This document shows, piece after piece, positions 9,853 to 21,659 of a stretch of 37,828 nt of DNA. The position numbers were made by a program, and so were the translations under genes. Every line of letters starts with the position of its first letter. Position 1 is the first letter of the stretch. Source of the DNA: Ferrovibrio sp. (GTDB lineage Bacteria > Pseudomonadota > Alphaproteobacteria > Ferrovibrionales > Ferrovibrionaceae); the NCBI RefSeq assembly GCF_025869515.1, contig NZ_JAOZVR010000107.1, forward strand, positions 1 to 37,828, given 5' to 3'. A model generated the notes under the pieces. It did no database searches. It worked only from the letters and a program-made list of their open reading frames with translations, and was not told the DNA's origin.

Positions 9853-11013
9853 TTATCGCTGCTGCGCCGGCTGCTGCTGGCGCTGCTTTTGCAGCTCCGG
9901 CAACGGCAGATACGGCACCACGCCGTTGGCGCCGCCCTGGCTATCGACGATCACCTTGTTGGTGCCGCGCATGATCTGTTCCATGGTCTCGAGATACATG
10001 CGCTTGGTGGTCACGTCCTTGGCCTGACGGTATTCGTTGTAAACCTGGGTGAAGCGGCTGGCGTCACCCTGGGCGTTGGCGATGACTTCCTGCTTGTAGG
10101 CCTCTGCCTGCTGCAGCAGGCGCTGCACCTCGCCGCGGGCACGCGGGATGATGTCGTTCCGATAGGCTTCCGCCTCGTTCTGGGCACGCTCACGGTCGGC
10201 CTGCGCCGCCTGCACGTCGCGGAAGGCATCGATCACCGAAGCCGGCGGCTCGGTGCGCTGCAGCGCTACCTGGGTGATCACCACGCCGGCGCTGTAGCCG
10301 TCCAGCACCGCCTGCATGACGCGGCGGGTGTCGTCGGCGATCTTGGTGCGGCCTTCGGTCAGGATGAACTGGATGTTGTTCTTGCCGACCACTTCGCGGA
10401 TGGCGCTTTCCGCCACCTGCTTGATGGTGCGCGAGGGTTCGACCACGTTGAACAGATACTGGCCGGCATCCTTCACCTGCCACAGCACGGTGAAATCGAT
10501 ATCGACGATATTCTCGTCGCCGGTCAGCATCAGGCTTTCTTCCGGCACGTCGCGGGTCTGCGCGCCGCGGGTGGGTGAATCGCCGAGTGAACGGAAACCG
10601 ATTTCCTCGCGGTTCACGCTGGTCACCTTCGGCGTCAGCACGCTGTCGACCGGCCAGGGCAGGCGATAGCGCAGGCCCGGTTCGGTAACGGCATGCACCT
10701 TGCCGAAACGCAGCACGACGCCCTGCTCGTCAGTATCGACGCGGTAGAAGCCGGTGCCGAACCAGATCGCCACGGCGACCAGGATCAGCAGCAGGATGCC
10801 ACGGCCGGAGACGTCGCCGCCCGGCAGCATGCCGCGGAACTTGTCCTGGCCGCGGCGCAGGATTTCCTCCAGGCTGGGCGGATTGGGGCCGCCGAACGGG
10901 CCGCCGCCATTGCCGCCGCCCGGGCCGCGCCCGCCGCCCGATCCCTGGCCCCAGGGCCCGCGGCCACCGCCGCCGCCACCTTGCCAACCCCCACCTTGAT
11001 TGCTCCAGGGCAT
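9853..11013 (-). CDS. hflK: HflK, SPFH-domain regulator of FtsH
   Basis: Partner of HflC in the complex that modulates the FtsH membrane protease. The 386-residue protein begins with a very glycine-rich cytoplasmic tail (about residues 6-45), then one membrane segment (GILLLILVAVAIWFGTGFY, about 72-90), the SPFH domain, and a charged helical C-terminal region ending in a Gln-rich tail (LQKQRQQQPAQQR). The Gly-rich tail is common in HflK. The ATG has AAGGA 7 nt upstream. It is the first gene of hflK-hflC-degP. A 12-bp direct repeat lies immediately upstream. Confidence 0.95.
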   Translation of the reverse strand: MPWSNQGGGWQGGGGGGRGPWGQGSGGGRGPGGGNGGGPFGGPNPPSLEEILRRGQDKFRGMLPGGDVSGRGILLLILVAVAIWFGTGFYRVDTDEQGVVLRFGKVHAVTEPGLRYRLPWPVDSVLTPKVTSVNREEIGFRSLGDSPTRGAQTRDVPEESLMLTGDENIVDIDFTVLWQVKDAGQYLFNVVEPSRTIKQVAESAIREVVGKNNIQFILTEGRTKIADDTRRVMQAVLDGYSAGVVITQVALQRTEPPASVIDAFRDVQAAQADRERAQNEAEAYRNDIIPRARGEVQRLLQQAEAYKQEVIANAQGDASRFTQVYNEYRQAKDVTTKRMYLETMEQIMRGTNKVIVDSQGGANGVVPYLPLPELQKQRQQQPAQQR

Positions 11014-11026
11014 CCTACCGTCCTTC

Positions 11027-11054
11027 TTAACCGTCTGACTTTTTAACCGTCTGA
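11027..11054. repeat. 12-bp direct repeat upstream of hflK
   Basis: TTAACCGTCTGA occurs at 11027-11038 and 11043-11054 with a 16-bp period, 14 bp outside the hflK start codon. A partial third match (GACCGTCCG) follows. It may be an operator or a slippage duplication in the hflK leader. Confidence 0.7.
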
Positions 11055-11278
11055 ATCCGACCGTCCGCGCCCGCTGCTCATCCGAGGCCGGCGCAACGGC
11101 AGTAGTTTCGCATTGTTACCGGTGGTTGTCGCGCATCCCCGGCCCGTTGCCTCACGTTATCCTGTTGGGCAGATGAATTGCCGCGGCTCAGCCCCCGCTA
11201 TATATCAATCACTTGGGACAAGCGCGGCTTTGCCTGCCATTAATCGACAATATTGGAACGTTTACAGGGATTTCAAGC

Positions 11279-12436
11279 ATGACCGGGGTAACTGAGGCGC
11301 AGATCATCGACGCGCTGCGCGGTGTGGTAGACACCGATCATGGCAAGAATGTGGTCGATCTCGGCATTGTGTCCGGCCTGGTCATCAAGGGCGGCAATAT
11401 CGGTTTTGTCCTGGAAGTGCCCGCCAGGGAGGGCGCCCGCAAGGAACCGCTGCGCAAGGCGGCCGAACAGGCCGTGGCCCGGCTGCCCGGCGTCACCTCC
11501 GCCACCGTGGTGCTGACCGCCGAAAGCCCGGGAAGCAAAGCTGGCGCCGCACAGCCGGCCCACAGCCACAGTCACGGTCCCGCCGTGCAGCCCGGCGCGA
11601 AACCTGCCGGCGCACCGGATGTCAGCGCACGTCCGGCCATTCCCGGCATCCGCTCGATCATCGCGGTGGCATCAGGCAAAGGCGGCGTCGGCAAGTCCAC
11701 CACGGCGGTCAACCTGGCGCTGGCGCTCGCCCAGGGCGGCAAGAAAGTCGGCCTGCTCGATGCCGATATCTACGGCCCGTCGCTGCCGCGCATGATGGGC
11801 ATCACCGGCAAGCCGAATTCGCCCGACGGCAAGCGCCTGCATCCCCTGCAGGGCTGGGGCATTCCCTGCATGTCGATGGGTTTCCTGGTGCCGGAAGACA
11901 CGCCGATGATCTGGCGCGGCCCGATGGTGATGAGCGCGCTGGAACAGATGCTGCGCGATGTGGAATGGGGCGAACTTGACGTGCTGGTGGTCGACATGCC
12001 GCCCGGCACCGGCGATGCCCAGCTGACCATGGCGCAGCGCGTGCCGCTGGCCGGCGCCGTGATCGTCTCCACGCCGCAGGACATCGCGCTGCTGGATGCG
12101 CGCAAGGGGCTGAACATGTTTCGCCGCGTCGATGTGCCGGTGCTCGGCATCGTCGAGAATATGAGTTATTTCTGCTGCCCCAATTGCGGCCATCGCAGCG
12201 AGATTTTCGCCCATGGCGGCGCGCGCAGAACGGCCGAGGAGCTGGGCTGCGACTTCCTCGGCGAACTGCCGCTCAATATCGCAATCCGCGAAACCAGCGA
12301 TAGCGGCGCGCCGATCGTGGCTTCCAAGCCCGACAGCGACGAGGCAAAGGCCTACCGCGCCATCGCAAAGCTGGTGGCCGCCAAGCTCGACCGCGACGCC
12401 GCCGCCACACGGATGCCGCGTATCACGATCGAGTGA
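11279..12436 (+). CDS. mrp: Mrp/ApbC-type iron-sulfur cluster carrier ATPase
   Basis: P-loop ATPase that delivers Fe-S clusters to apoproteins. From ATG 11279 (AGGGA upstream; an upstream TTG at 11213 is less likely) it has 385 residues. An N-terminal MIP18/DUF59-like domain (residues 1-85) is joined by a His/Ala/Pro-rich linker ([11 protein letters not shown]) to the ATPase domain with the deviant Walker [11 protein letters not shown] (about 136), VDMPPGTGD, and the cluster-binding CxxC in [13 protein letters not shown]. Divergent from hflK with 265 bp between them. A possible promoter (TTGCCG at 11178, TATATC at 11201, 17-bp spacing) is weak. Confidence 0.94.
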   Translation: MTGVTEAQIIDALRGVVDTDHGKNVVDLGIVSGLVIKGGNIGFVLEVPAREGARKEPLRKAAEQAVARLPGVTSATVVLTAESPGSKAGAAQPAHSHSHGPAVQPGAKPAGAPDVSARPAIPGIRSIIAVASGKGGVGKSTTAVNLALALAQGGKKVGLLDADIYGPSLPRMMGITGKPNSPDGKRLHPLQGWGIPCMSMGFLVPEDTPMIWRGPMVMSALEQMLRDVEWGELDVLVVDMPPGTGDAQLTMAQRVPLAGAVIVSTPQDIALLDARKGLNMFRRVDVPVLGIVENMSYFCCPNCGHRSEIFAHGGARRTAEELGCDFLGELPLNIAIRETSDSGAPIVASKPDSDEAKAYRAIAKLVAAKLDRDAAATRMPRITIE

Positions 12437-12473
12437 GCGGCCTCAACGTATTACCGACCAATCGGTATCGCTC

Positions 12474-12833
12474 TCAGGCGTGGCAGAGCACGGCGCCGAT
12501 ATTGCCCTGCATCGCGGCGATCACGATGCGGCGCAGCGCCCCGAGTTCGTCGCGCAGGCTGCGCAGCAGGTCGCTGGCGGCCATATCGATCAGCAGGCAG
12601 ACCTTCTCGCAGATACCGGCAGCCCGCATATGACCGCAGGACAGGCTCAGATGGCGAAGTCGCTGCATGATATCGTAGATGCGATCCAGCGCTGGCCCTG
12701 CCTGCCGCGGATCGGTAAACGCCTCGTCATAGGCCCAGGCGGCGCATTCGGCGCCAAGCTGCAGGGCTTCTGCAAAACTGACGGCTTCGCATTCGTCGGG
12801 TGAGTCCAGGAAATCGATCGTCTGGCTGACCAT
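12474..12833 (-). CDS. Small cysteine-containing protein of unknown function
   Basis: I do not recognise this 119-residue protein. It is predicted mostly helical, with no signal peptide or membrane segment and six cysteines (positions 15 and 30, then SCGHM, ICEKVC and CHA). A ribosome site (GGGAG) precedes the ATG. It is 3'-to-3' convergent with mrp and lies directly after the ppdK terminator, so it is read either through that terminator or from a promoter inside the short gap. The codon use and composition resemble the neighbours. The Cys content and position beside mrp might suggest metal or redox chemistry, but that is only a guess. Confidence 0.65.
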   Translation of the reverse strand: MVSQTIDFLDSPDECEAVSFAEALQLGAECAAWAYDEAFTDPRQAGPALDRIYDIMQRLRHLSLSCGHMRAAGICEKVCLLIDMAASDLLRSLRDELGALRRIVIAAMQGNIGAVLCHA

Positions 12834-12847
12834 TGGATTCTCCCACA

Positions 12848-12878
12848 GAAAAAAGCGGCACCGGATATCCGGTGCCGC
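12848..12878 (-). terminator. Intrinsic terminator after ppdK
   Basis: A perfect 24-nt palindrome (GCGGCACCGGAT and its complement, 12855-12878) is followed on the minus strand by TTTTTTCTG. It lies about 75 nt past the ppdK stop and is a strong rho-independent terminator for glyQ-glyS-ppdK. Confidence 0.88.
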
Positions 12879-12954
12879 CTGTTTTAGCGCCGATACCTGA
12901 CGGCTCGGGAGTTACCAGTCAGCCACGTTACGGTTTGGTTAGGCTGCCCGCCGC

Positions 12955-15807
<2,853 letters not shown>

Positions 15808-15814
15808 GGCGGTA

Positions 15815-17890
15815 TTACCCCTCGATCTGGGAAAAGTCGGCGATACGGTCCATGCTGCCGGCGACGGCCGACAGCAAACTCAAACGATTGCGTCGCACGG
15901 CCGTGTCATCGGCATTCACGGTGACGCGTTCGAAAAACGCGTCGACCGGCGCACGTAGCCGCGCAAGTGTGGCAAGATAGTGGCGGAAATCCGCCTCGTC
16001 CTGTGTCTTTCCCGGGACTGCGCCGGGCAGGTCGCCGAGCGCCGTGACCAGCGTCCGCTCCTCGTCCTGCGCGATCAGGCGGCCGTCGACGTCGCCGAGC
16101 TTGAGATCCGGTGTCTTTTTCAGCTCGGCGCGCACGATGTTGTTGGCGCGACGATAGGCCACCAGCAGATTGGCACCCTCGCCTTCGGTCAGGAAACCGC
16201 GCAGCGCATCCACCTTGGCCAGCACGCGCACCAGATCGTCGTCACCGCCCTTGGCGAAGACCGCGGTGACCAGATCGTGCCGCACGCCCTGCTCGCGCAG
16301 ATGCACCTTCAGGCGGTCGACGAAGAACTGCAGCAGCTCCTCGGTCGGATTGCGCTTGCCGTCCGCCTGCACGATCTGCAGCGACAGCGCCGAGCGGAAC
16401 AGCGCGCGCAGCGGCAGCGCCAGCTTGTTTTCCAGAATGAGGCGGATCACCCCGAGCGCGGCACGCCGCAGCGCGAAGGGATCCTTCGAACCGGTCGGCT
16501 TCTCGTCGATGGCGAAAAAGCCGGCCAGCGTGTCGATCTTCTCGGCCAGCGCCACCGTCACCGCGACCGGCGCGGTCGGGCAGCGGTCGTTCGGCCCCTG
16601 CGGCGCATAATGCTGCGCGATCGCCTCGGCCACCTCGGGCGCCTCGCCGTCGTTCAGCGCGTAATAACGCCCCATGACGCCCTGCAGTTCGGGGAATTCG
16701 CCGACCAGGCCGCTGACCAGATCGGCCTTGGCCAGCTTGGCGGCGCGGCGTGCCATCTTGGCATCGGCATGCAGACTGCCGGCGATCTCGTAGGCCAGCC
16801 GTTCGACGCGCTCGACCTTCTGCGCCACGGTGCCGAGCCTGGCATGGAAGACGATGTCCTTCAGCGCCGGCAGGCGGCTTTCCAGCGTCTGCTTGCGGTC
16901 CTGGTCCCAGAAGAATTTGGCATCCGACAGGCGCGCGTTCAGCACGCGTTCGTTGCCGGCGATCACCTGTTTGCCGCCATCGTCGGTCAGCGTGTTGGCG
17001 ACGATGACGAAACGCGGCGCCAGCGCGCCGTCCTTCGTATTGAGCGCGAAATACTTCTGGTGCGAGCGCATGGTGGTGGTCAGCACCTCGCGCGGCACCT
17101 CCATGAACTGCTGCGGGATGCGGCCCAGCAGCACGACAGGCTGTTCGACCAGGCCGGTCACCTCGTCGGCCAGACCGGCATCCTCCACCAGCACCAGCTG
17201 CTCGTTGGCGGCGGCGAAGCCGGCATCTTTCAGCACGGCGCTGCGGCGCGCGGCGAAATCGGGCTCGACATAGGCGGCACGCAGCCGGCGCAGATAATCG
17301 GTGGCGTCGCGCACGGCAAAGCGGCCCGGCGCCTGGAAACGATGGCCGCAGGTGCTGTCGCCGGCGGTGAGATGACCGGACACGAACGGCACCGTTTCGC
17401 CTTCGAACAGGCAGATCATCGAGTGCAGCGGCCGCACCCAGCGCAACGGGTGATCGGCCCAGCGCATCGATTTCGGCCAGGGCAGCAGCGCCAGCGCCTC
17501 GGGCAGCAGGCGCCTGAGCGCGTCTTTCGTCGCCTCGCCCGGCTTCTCCACCACGGCGAACCAGAATTCACCCTTGCCGGTATCGCGTTTCTCGCACTGG
17601 TCGAGCGAGGATAGCCCGGCGCCGCGCAGGAAGCCCTGGATCGCGGCATCGGGCGACCCCACGCGGGGCCCCTTCTTCTCCTCGCGCACCGCCTCCTGCA
17701 CGCGCGGCAGGCCGCGCACCACCAGCGCCAGCCGGCGCGGCGTGACATAGGCCTCGCTCTTGTCGAAATTCAGCCCGGCCTTCTTCAGGCTTTCGGTAAC
17801 CAGGCGCTGCAGGTCCTCGGCGGCACGCAGCTGCATGCGCGCCGGAATCTCTTCCGAATGCAGTTCGAGCAGGAGTTCGCCGAGCATCAT
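15815..17890 (-). CDS. glyS: Glycine-tRNA ligase beta subunit
   Basis: Beta subunit of the bacterial heterotetrameric glycyl-tRNA synthetase, carrying tRNA recognition. The protein has 691 residues from ATG 17890 or 690 from the adjacent ATG 17887; the second has better spacing from GGAGG. The N terminus [18 protein letters not shown] is characteristic of GlyS. Further family segments include [19 protein letters not shown] and the C-terminal [20 protein letters not shown] anticodon region. The first ATG overlaps the glyQ stop (ATGA). It is cotranscribed with glyQ and followed 7 bp later by ppdK. Confidence 0.95.
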   Translation of the reverse strand: MMLGELLLELHSEEIPARMQLRAAEDLQRLVTESLKKAGLNFDKSEAYVTPRRLALVVRGLPRVQEAVREEKKGPRVGSPDAAIQGFLRGAGLSSLDQCEKRDTGKGEFWFAVVEKPGEATKDALRRLLPEALALLPWPKSMRWADHPLRWVRPLHSMICLFEGETVPFVSGHLTAGDSTCGHRFQAPGRFAVRDATDYLRRLRAAYVEPDFAARRSAVLKDAGFAAANEQLVLVEDAGLADEVTGLVEQPVVLLGRIPQQFMEVPREVLTTTMRSHQKYFALNTKDGALAPRFVIVANTLTDDGGKQVIAGNERVLNARLSDAKFFWDQDRKQTLESRLPALKDIVFHARLGTVAQKVERVERLAYEIAGSLHADAKMARRAAKLAKADLVSGLVGEFPELQGVMGRYYALNDGEAPEVAEAIAQHYAPQGPNDRCPTAPVAVTVALAEKIDTLAGFFAIDEKPTGSKDPFALRRAALGVIRLILENKLALPLRALFRSALSLQIVQADGKRNPTEELLQFFVDRLKVHLREQGVRHDLVTAVFAKGGDDDLVRVLAKVDALRGFLTEGEGANLLVAYRRANNIVRAELKKTPDLKLGDVDGRLIAQDEERTLVTALGDLPGAVPGKTQDEADFRHYLATLARLRAPVDAFFERVTVNADDTAVRRNRLSLLSAVAGSMDRIADFSQIEG

Positions 17891-18792
17891 GCGCCCTCCG
17901 CTTTCAGATCGGCCGGCAGATGGCCGCGGCCCTTGAGCCACTGGGTGCAGCAGGCCTTGGCCAGCGCCCGCACGCGGCCGATATAGGCGGCGCGTTCGGT
18001 CACGCTGATCACGCCGCGCGCATCCAGCAGGTTGAAGGTATGGCTCGCCTTCAGGCACTGGTCATAGGCCGGCAGGGCCAGGCCCCTGTCGATCAGCGCC
18101 ACGCATTCCTTCTCGACATCGGCGAAGCGGCGGAACAGCTGCTCGGTGTCGGCATGCTCGAAATTGTAGGCGGAGAATTCGCGTTCGGCCTGCAGGAAGA
18201 CCTCGCCGTATTTCACACCACGGCCGTTGAAATCGAGGTCGTAAACGTTGTCCTTGCCCTGCACATACATGGCCAGGCGTTCCAGGCCATAGGTGATCTC
18301 GGCCGAGACCGGCGTGCAGTCGAAACCGCCGACCTGCTGGAAATAGGTGAACTGCGTCACCTCCATGCCGTCGCACCAGACTTCCCAGCCCAGGCCCCAG
18401 GCGCCGAGCGTCGGGTTTTCCCAGTCGTCTTCGACGAAGCGGATGTCATGGCGCTTGGACGAGATGCCGAGCGCCTCCAGCGAACCGAGATACAGCTCCA
18501 GCACATTGGCCGGGCTCGGCTTCAGGATCACCTGGAACTGGTAGTAATGCTGCAGGCGGTTCGGGTTCTCGCCATAGCGGCCGTCCTTCGGCCGCCGCGA
18601 GGGCTGCACGTAGGCGGCACTCCACGGTTCGGGGCCGAGCGCGCGCAGCGTGGTGGCGGGGTGGGAGGTGCCGGCGCCGACTTCCATGTCGTAAGGCTGC
18701 AGCAGCAGGCAGCCCTGCCGCGCCCAATAGCTCTGCAGCGTAAGGATCAGATCCTGAAACGACGAAGCCGCAGCGGGTCCGGTGGGCGCCAT
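17887..18792 (-). CDS. glyQ: Glycine-tRNA ligase alpha subunit
   Basis: Catalytic alpha subunit that forms glycyl-adenylate. The ATG at 18792 (AAGGA 8 nt upstream) gives 301 residues, the normal size; the frame extends upstream only to a TTG at 18879. The start [25 protein letters not shown] and the later [14 protein letters not shown] and [15 protein letters not shown] segments are family signatures. It overlaps glyS by an ATGA junction. First gene of glyQ-glyS-ppdK. The pairing with ppdK is probably transcriptional rather than functional. Confidence 0.96.
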   Translation of the reverse strand: MAPTGPAAASSFQDLILTLQSYWARQGCLLLQPYDMEVGAGTSHPATTLRALGPEPWSAAYVQPSRRPKDGRYGENPNRLQHYYQFQVILKPSPANVLELYLGSLEALGISSKRHDIRFVEDDWENPTLGAWGLGWEVWCDGMEVTQFTYFQQVGGFDCTPVSAEITYGLERLAMYVQGKDNVYDLDFNGRGVKYGEVFLQAEREFSAYNFEHADTEQLFRRFADVEKECVALIDRGLALPAYDQCLKASHTFNLLDARGVISVTERAAYIGRVRALAKACCTQWLKGRGHLPADLKAEGA

Positions 18793-18924
18793 CGCAGGGT
18801 CCTTTGCGCTCTCGCCTTTGCGTGCGTTGGGAGGGTTTGAAATCGGGCGGACCTTAGCCAGCGCAGGCTTTGGAATCAAGCCATTGGGGGCTTCGACTTA
18901 GGCCGGGAAATTCAGACCGACAGC

Positions 18925-19164
18925 TCAGGCCGGGCGACAGTCCGGACGGCCGCAGGTCTGGCCGGGAGACTGGTCCGGACCGGCAACCATGTAGGTGCCG
19001 CAGACCGGGCAGGGTTTCAGGTCTTCGGCGACGGCTTTGGGCTGCTGCGTCGCCGGATTCGGCGGCGGCGCAGCCGGGGTTTTAGGCGCAGGCTTCCGAT
19101 TGATATAGCGCCAGCCATACCAGACGGCGGCAACGATCACGATCAGCAGCAGGTATTTCAGCAT
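18925..19164 (-). CDS. Small membrane-anchored protein with CPxC motif
   Basis: A 79-residue protein: one N-terminal membrane segment (YLLLIVIVAAVWYGW), a Pro/Ala-rich linker (PAPKTPAAPPPNPATQQP), and a short C-terminal Cys cluster with CPVCGTYMVAG and a second CGRPDC group. This is the layout of the small PP0621-like proteins that end in a possible zinc ribbon, but I cannot confirm the family. The ATG at 19164 is chosen because the longer open frame runs antisense-like into the methyltransferase gene; the ribosome site is weak. It follows the methyltransferase on the same strand after about 107 bp. Confidence 0.65.
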   Translation of the reverse strand: MLKYLLLIVIVAAVWYGWRYINRKPAPKTPAAPPPNPATQQPKAVAEDLKPCPVCGTYMVAGPDQSPGQTCGRPDCRPA

Positions 19165-19271
19165 GGCGGGCGGATACGGGCTCGGAAGCAGGATATGGAC
19201 GTCTGATTCTGGGGCTTTGTCCTGCCTGCCGCAAGGGCTGCCCGGAAGCCCCCCTCCCGGACTTGCGGCCG

Positions 19272-20024
19272 CTAGACCGCGGGCAGGGCGGCGCCATCGC
19301 GCAGCACCGCCTCGATCTCCGGCAGGTAGCTGCCGTCGGGCCGGTGCAGCAGCAGGCCGGGCGTCAGCGTCAGCGGCGTCTTGCTGCCCTTGATCGCCCG
19401 CACGATCACGCGTTTCGCCGGCTGGCCGGCCTTGGACCACAGCGGAATCACCCGAATCGCGCCGGCTTTGCGGTCCAGCGCCGCCAGGATGTCGCCCAGC
19501 CGCTCGGCCTTGTGGATCAGGGTCAGGCCGGCATTGGGCCTGGCATAGCGCAGCATGGCGGCGATCCAGTGGCCCAGATCGGCATCTTCGGCTTCGGCGC
19601 GCGCCGCGGCCCGTCCGGCATGCGGTGAGACACGATGTCGCGCCATGTCGAAATACGGCGGATTGGCGAAGACCTGGTCGAAACTGTTGGGCGCCAGGCC
19701 GGCAATGCGCCGGGCACGGATGTCGCCTTCGTATACGCTGAGCCGCTCGCCCAGCCCATTGGCCTCGATATTGCGGGCGCAGAGCGCGGCCAGGTCGGGC
19801 TGCAGTTCGATGCCGGCAACCGTAATCGCCTTCAGCCGCGCGGCCAGGCAGAGCATGGCCACGCCGGAGCCGCAGCCGAGTTCCAGAACCCGCGCACCCG
19901 CCCGGCAGCCGATGGCGGCGGCCAGCATCACCGCATCGGCGCTGGCCCGCTGGCCCTTGCGCGGCTGTTTCAGGCGGATCAGGCCGCCCAGCAAAGCATC
20001 ATGTGTGTGATCGATGTCAGGCAT
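19272..20024 (-). CDS. N6-adenine methyltransferase, TrmN6/YfiC type
   Basis: SAM-dependent methyltransferase, probably acting on adenine 37 of tRNA1(Val) by analogy with E. coli YfiC. The 250-residue protein has the SAM motif VLELGCGSG (about residues 45-53), the acidic VAGIELQPD, and the catalytic NPPYF motif typical of amino-methylating enzymes. The N-terminal LIRLKQPRKGQRASADAVMLAAA segment is characteristic of the TrmN6 group (COG4123). The start ATG 20024 has little Shine-Dalgarno. It is divergent from the polyprenyl synthase gene (88 bp), an order I recall from other alphaproteobacteria. The exact substrate is inferred. Confidence 0.85.
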   Translation of the reverse strand: MPDIDHTHDALLGGLIRLKQPRKGQRASADAVMLAAAIGCRAGARVLELGCGSGVAMLCLAARLKAITVAGIELQPDLAALCARNIEANGLGERLSVYEGDIRARRIAGLAPNSFDQVFANPPYFDMARHRVSPHAGRAAARAEAEDADLGHWIAAMLRYARPNAGLTLIHKAERLGDILAALDRKAGAIRVIPLWSKAGQPAKRVIVRAIKGSKTPLTLTPGLLLHRPDGSYLPEIEAVLRDGAALPAV

Positions 20025-20112
20025 TTGATATGAAAGAGGAACTTGGCAAATGAGCGGCGCTTGACCGACCCGGCCAGCCCACTATGCTCCAGCCAGACCG
20101 CTCGACACAATC

Positions 20113-21159
20113 ATGGGTTCGGCCACCGTGGTGCAGACCGCCTCCAAATCGTTGCAAGACCTGCCGGCGCCGGGCCCCAAGCCCAGCATCGAGCCGTTGC
20201 GCGCCCTGGTGGCGGCCCATATGGATGCGGTGAATCGCGAGATCATCGCCCGCATGGCCAGCGATGTCAGCCTGATCCCCGAACTGGCCAGTCATCTGAT
20301 CGCCGCCGGCGGCAAGCGTATCCGGCCGCTGCTGACACTGGGCGCCGCCCGGCTCTGCGGCTACCAGGGCGACAAGGATGTGCTGCTGGCCACCTGCGTC
20401 GAATTCATCCATACCGCCACCCTGCTGCATGACGACGTGGTGGACGAGAGCGACCGCCGCCGCGGCAATGCCACCGCCAATGTGCTGTGGGGCAACCAGC
20501 CTTCCGTGCTGGTCGGCGACTTCCTGTTCACCCGCGCCTTCCAGCTGATGGTCGAAACTGGCTCGCTGGAGGTGCTGCGCATCCTGGCTGGTGCATCCTC
20601 GGAAATCGCCGAGGGTGAAGTGCTGCAGCTGGTGATCGCCAACGACATGAATTCGCTGGAAAGCGATTATCTGAAGGTGATCAAGGCCAAGACCGCGGCG
20701 CTGTTTGCCGCCGCCTGCCGCGTCGGCGCCGTGATCGCCGACCGGCCGCAGGCCGAGGTGCAGTCGCTCGACGATTACGGCCACAATCTCGGCATCGCCT
20801 TCCAGCTGGTCGACGATGCGCTGGACTATGCCTCCGACGGCGCCACGCTGGGCAAGAATACCGGCGACGATTTCCGCGAGGGCAAGATCACCCTGCCGGT
20901 GCTGCTCGCCTTCTCCAGGGGCAGCGAGAGCGAACGCGGCTTCTGGCGCCGGGTGATCGAGCGCCCGGAAGAACAGACGGCCGAGGACTGGCCGCAGGCG
21001 CTGGCCTGTATGGAGCGCCATGGCGCCATCCAGGAGACCATGGCGCGCGCCCGGCTCTATGCCCAGAAGTCGCGTCAGGCGCTGGCCCCCTTCCCCGCCG
21101 GCGCAATGCGCGATGCGCTGGCCGAAGCGGTCGATTTCGCCGTCGAACGCGCCCTCTGA
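20113..21159 (+). CDS. ispB: Trans-polyprenyl diphosphate synthase (ubiquinone side chain)
   Basis: Condenses isopentenyl diphosphate units to the long all-trans prenyl chain used for ubiquinone. The 348-residue protein has GGKRIRPLL, the first Asp-rich motif LLHDDVVDESDRRRG, the GDFLFTRAFQLM segment, and the second Asp-rich motif LVDDALDY, all standard for this family and in normal order. Chain length (octa-, nona- or decaprenyl) cannot be read reliably; in alphaproteobacteria it is commonly decaprenyl. It is divergent from the TrmN6-type methyltransferase and upstream of tRNA-Pro. The symbol is by family analogy. Confidence 0.92.
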   Translation: MGSATVVQTASKSLQDLPAPGPKPSIEPLRALVAAHMDAVNREIIARMASDVSLIPELASHLIAAGGKRIRPLLTLGAARLCGYQGDKDVLLATCVEFIHTATLLHDDVVDESDRRRGNATANVLWGNQPSVLVGDFLFTRAFQLMVETGSLEVLRILAGASSEIAEGEVLQLVIANDMNSLESDYLKVIKAKTAALFAAACRVGAVIADRPQAEVQSLDDYGHNLGIAFQLVDDALDYASDGATLGKNTGDDFREGKITLPVLLAFSRGSESERGFWRRVIERPEEQTAEDWPQALACMERHGAIQETMARARLYAQKSRQALAPFPAGAMRDALAEAVDFAVERAL

Positions 21160-21256
21160 CGCAGCGCCCGGGCGGCTTTTAAGCCGCTGGTGCAGCATGA
21201 TTTTCCGCCGATCCTAAATTCCTGCCGGAATGCCCCGAATCCTGTCGGGGGGCCGC

Positions 21257-21285
21257 TTGCGGGGGCGCCCCTCAGGCGTTATACA
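21257..21285 (+). promoter_or_regulatory. Candidate promoter of tRNA-Pro
   Basis: TTGCGG at 21257-21262 and TATACA at 21280-21285 are 17 bp apart; transcription would begin near 21292, about 10 nt before the tRNA. The -35 box is weak (three of six), so this is a position-supported prediction only. Confidence 0.45.
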
Positions 21286-21301
21286 GTCGGCCCGCGCCGG
21301 T

Positions 21302-21378
21302 CGGAGCGTAGCTCAGCCTGGTAGAGCACTAGCTTCGGGAGCTAGGGGCCGGAGGTTCGAATCCTCTCGCTCCGACCA
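21302..21378 (+). tRNA. tRNA-Pro (anticodon CGG)
   Basis: A complete 77-nt cloverleaf. The acceptor stem CGGAGCG pairs with CGCTCCG, the D arm is GCTC...GAGC, the anticodon stem CTAGC/GCTAG encloses loop TTCGGGA with anticodon CGG at 21336-21338, and the T arm contains TTCGAAT. The CCA end is encoded (21376-21378). It reads the proline codon CCG, a frequent codon in a GC-rich genome. Confidence 0.97.
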
Positions 21379-21647
21379 GCGCGCGAATTCTCCCAAAAAT
21401 CTGTCTTGATCCTGCGGTGACGCGCGGCTCTCCTGCCGCCTCCCCAACCGTCACCCTCGGATTTATTCCGAGGGTCCATCTGCCCAAGAAGATCTATTGG
21501 CCGATGCACTGATGGATGGCATGGACCCTTGGCCATCGCGCTTTGCGCGAAGGCATATGTATGGCGGCAAAGCCGCCGGGCCCAAGGGTGACGTTGTGTG
21601 GAAGGCGCGAGCCCTACTCCGTCACCCACCCTACTCCGTCACCCACC
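21379..21647. other. Gene-free stretch with repeat structures
   Basis: Between tRNA-Pro and the EamA gene there is no convincing gene. The stretch holds the second inverted pair of hairpin repeats (21449-21593) and most of a 17-bp tandem repeat (21612-21659). I see no clear tRNA terminator with a U tract. Confidence 0.7.
21449..21593. repeat. Inverted pair of hairpin repeats (locus 2), one with expanded loop
   Basis: Element A (21449-21480, plus, exactly 32 nt) reads CGTCA, stem CCCTCGG/CCGAGGG, loop ATTTATT, TCCATC. Element B (21520-21593, minus) has the same ends and a perfect CCCTTGG/CCAAGGG stem, but its loop is replaced by about 48 nt containing two perfect hairpins: TCGCGC-TTT-GCGCGA (21536-21550) and GGCGGC-AAA-GCCGCC (21563-21577). 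B could fold like a three-way junction. Confidence 0.85.
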
Positions 21648-21659
21648 CTACTCCGTCAC
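21612..21659. repeat. 17-bp tandem repeat overlapping the EamA stop codon
   Basis: Unit CCCTACTCCGTCACCCA is present as two full copies (21612-21628, 21629-21645) and one partial copy (21646-21659). The last copy includes the stop region of the minus-strand EamA gene; each unit reads GTGACGGAGTAG on that strand. It looks like slippage duplication of the gene end. Confidence 0.9.

Noticed and set aside
21172..21187. Small hairpin (GCGGCT-TTTA-AGCCGC) after ispB as a terminator
   Set aside because: The stem is only 6 bp and no U tract follows on the plus strand, so termination is not supported.
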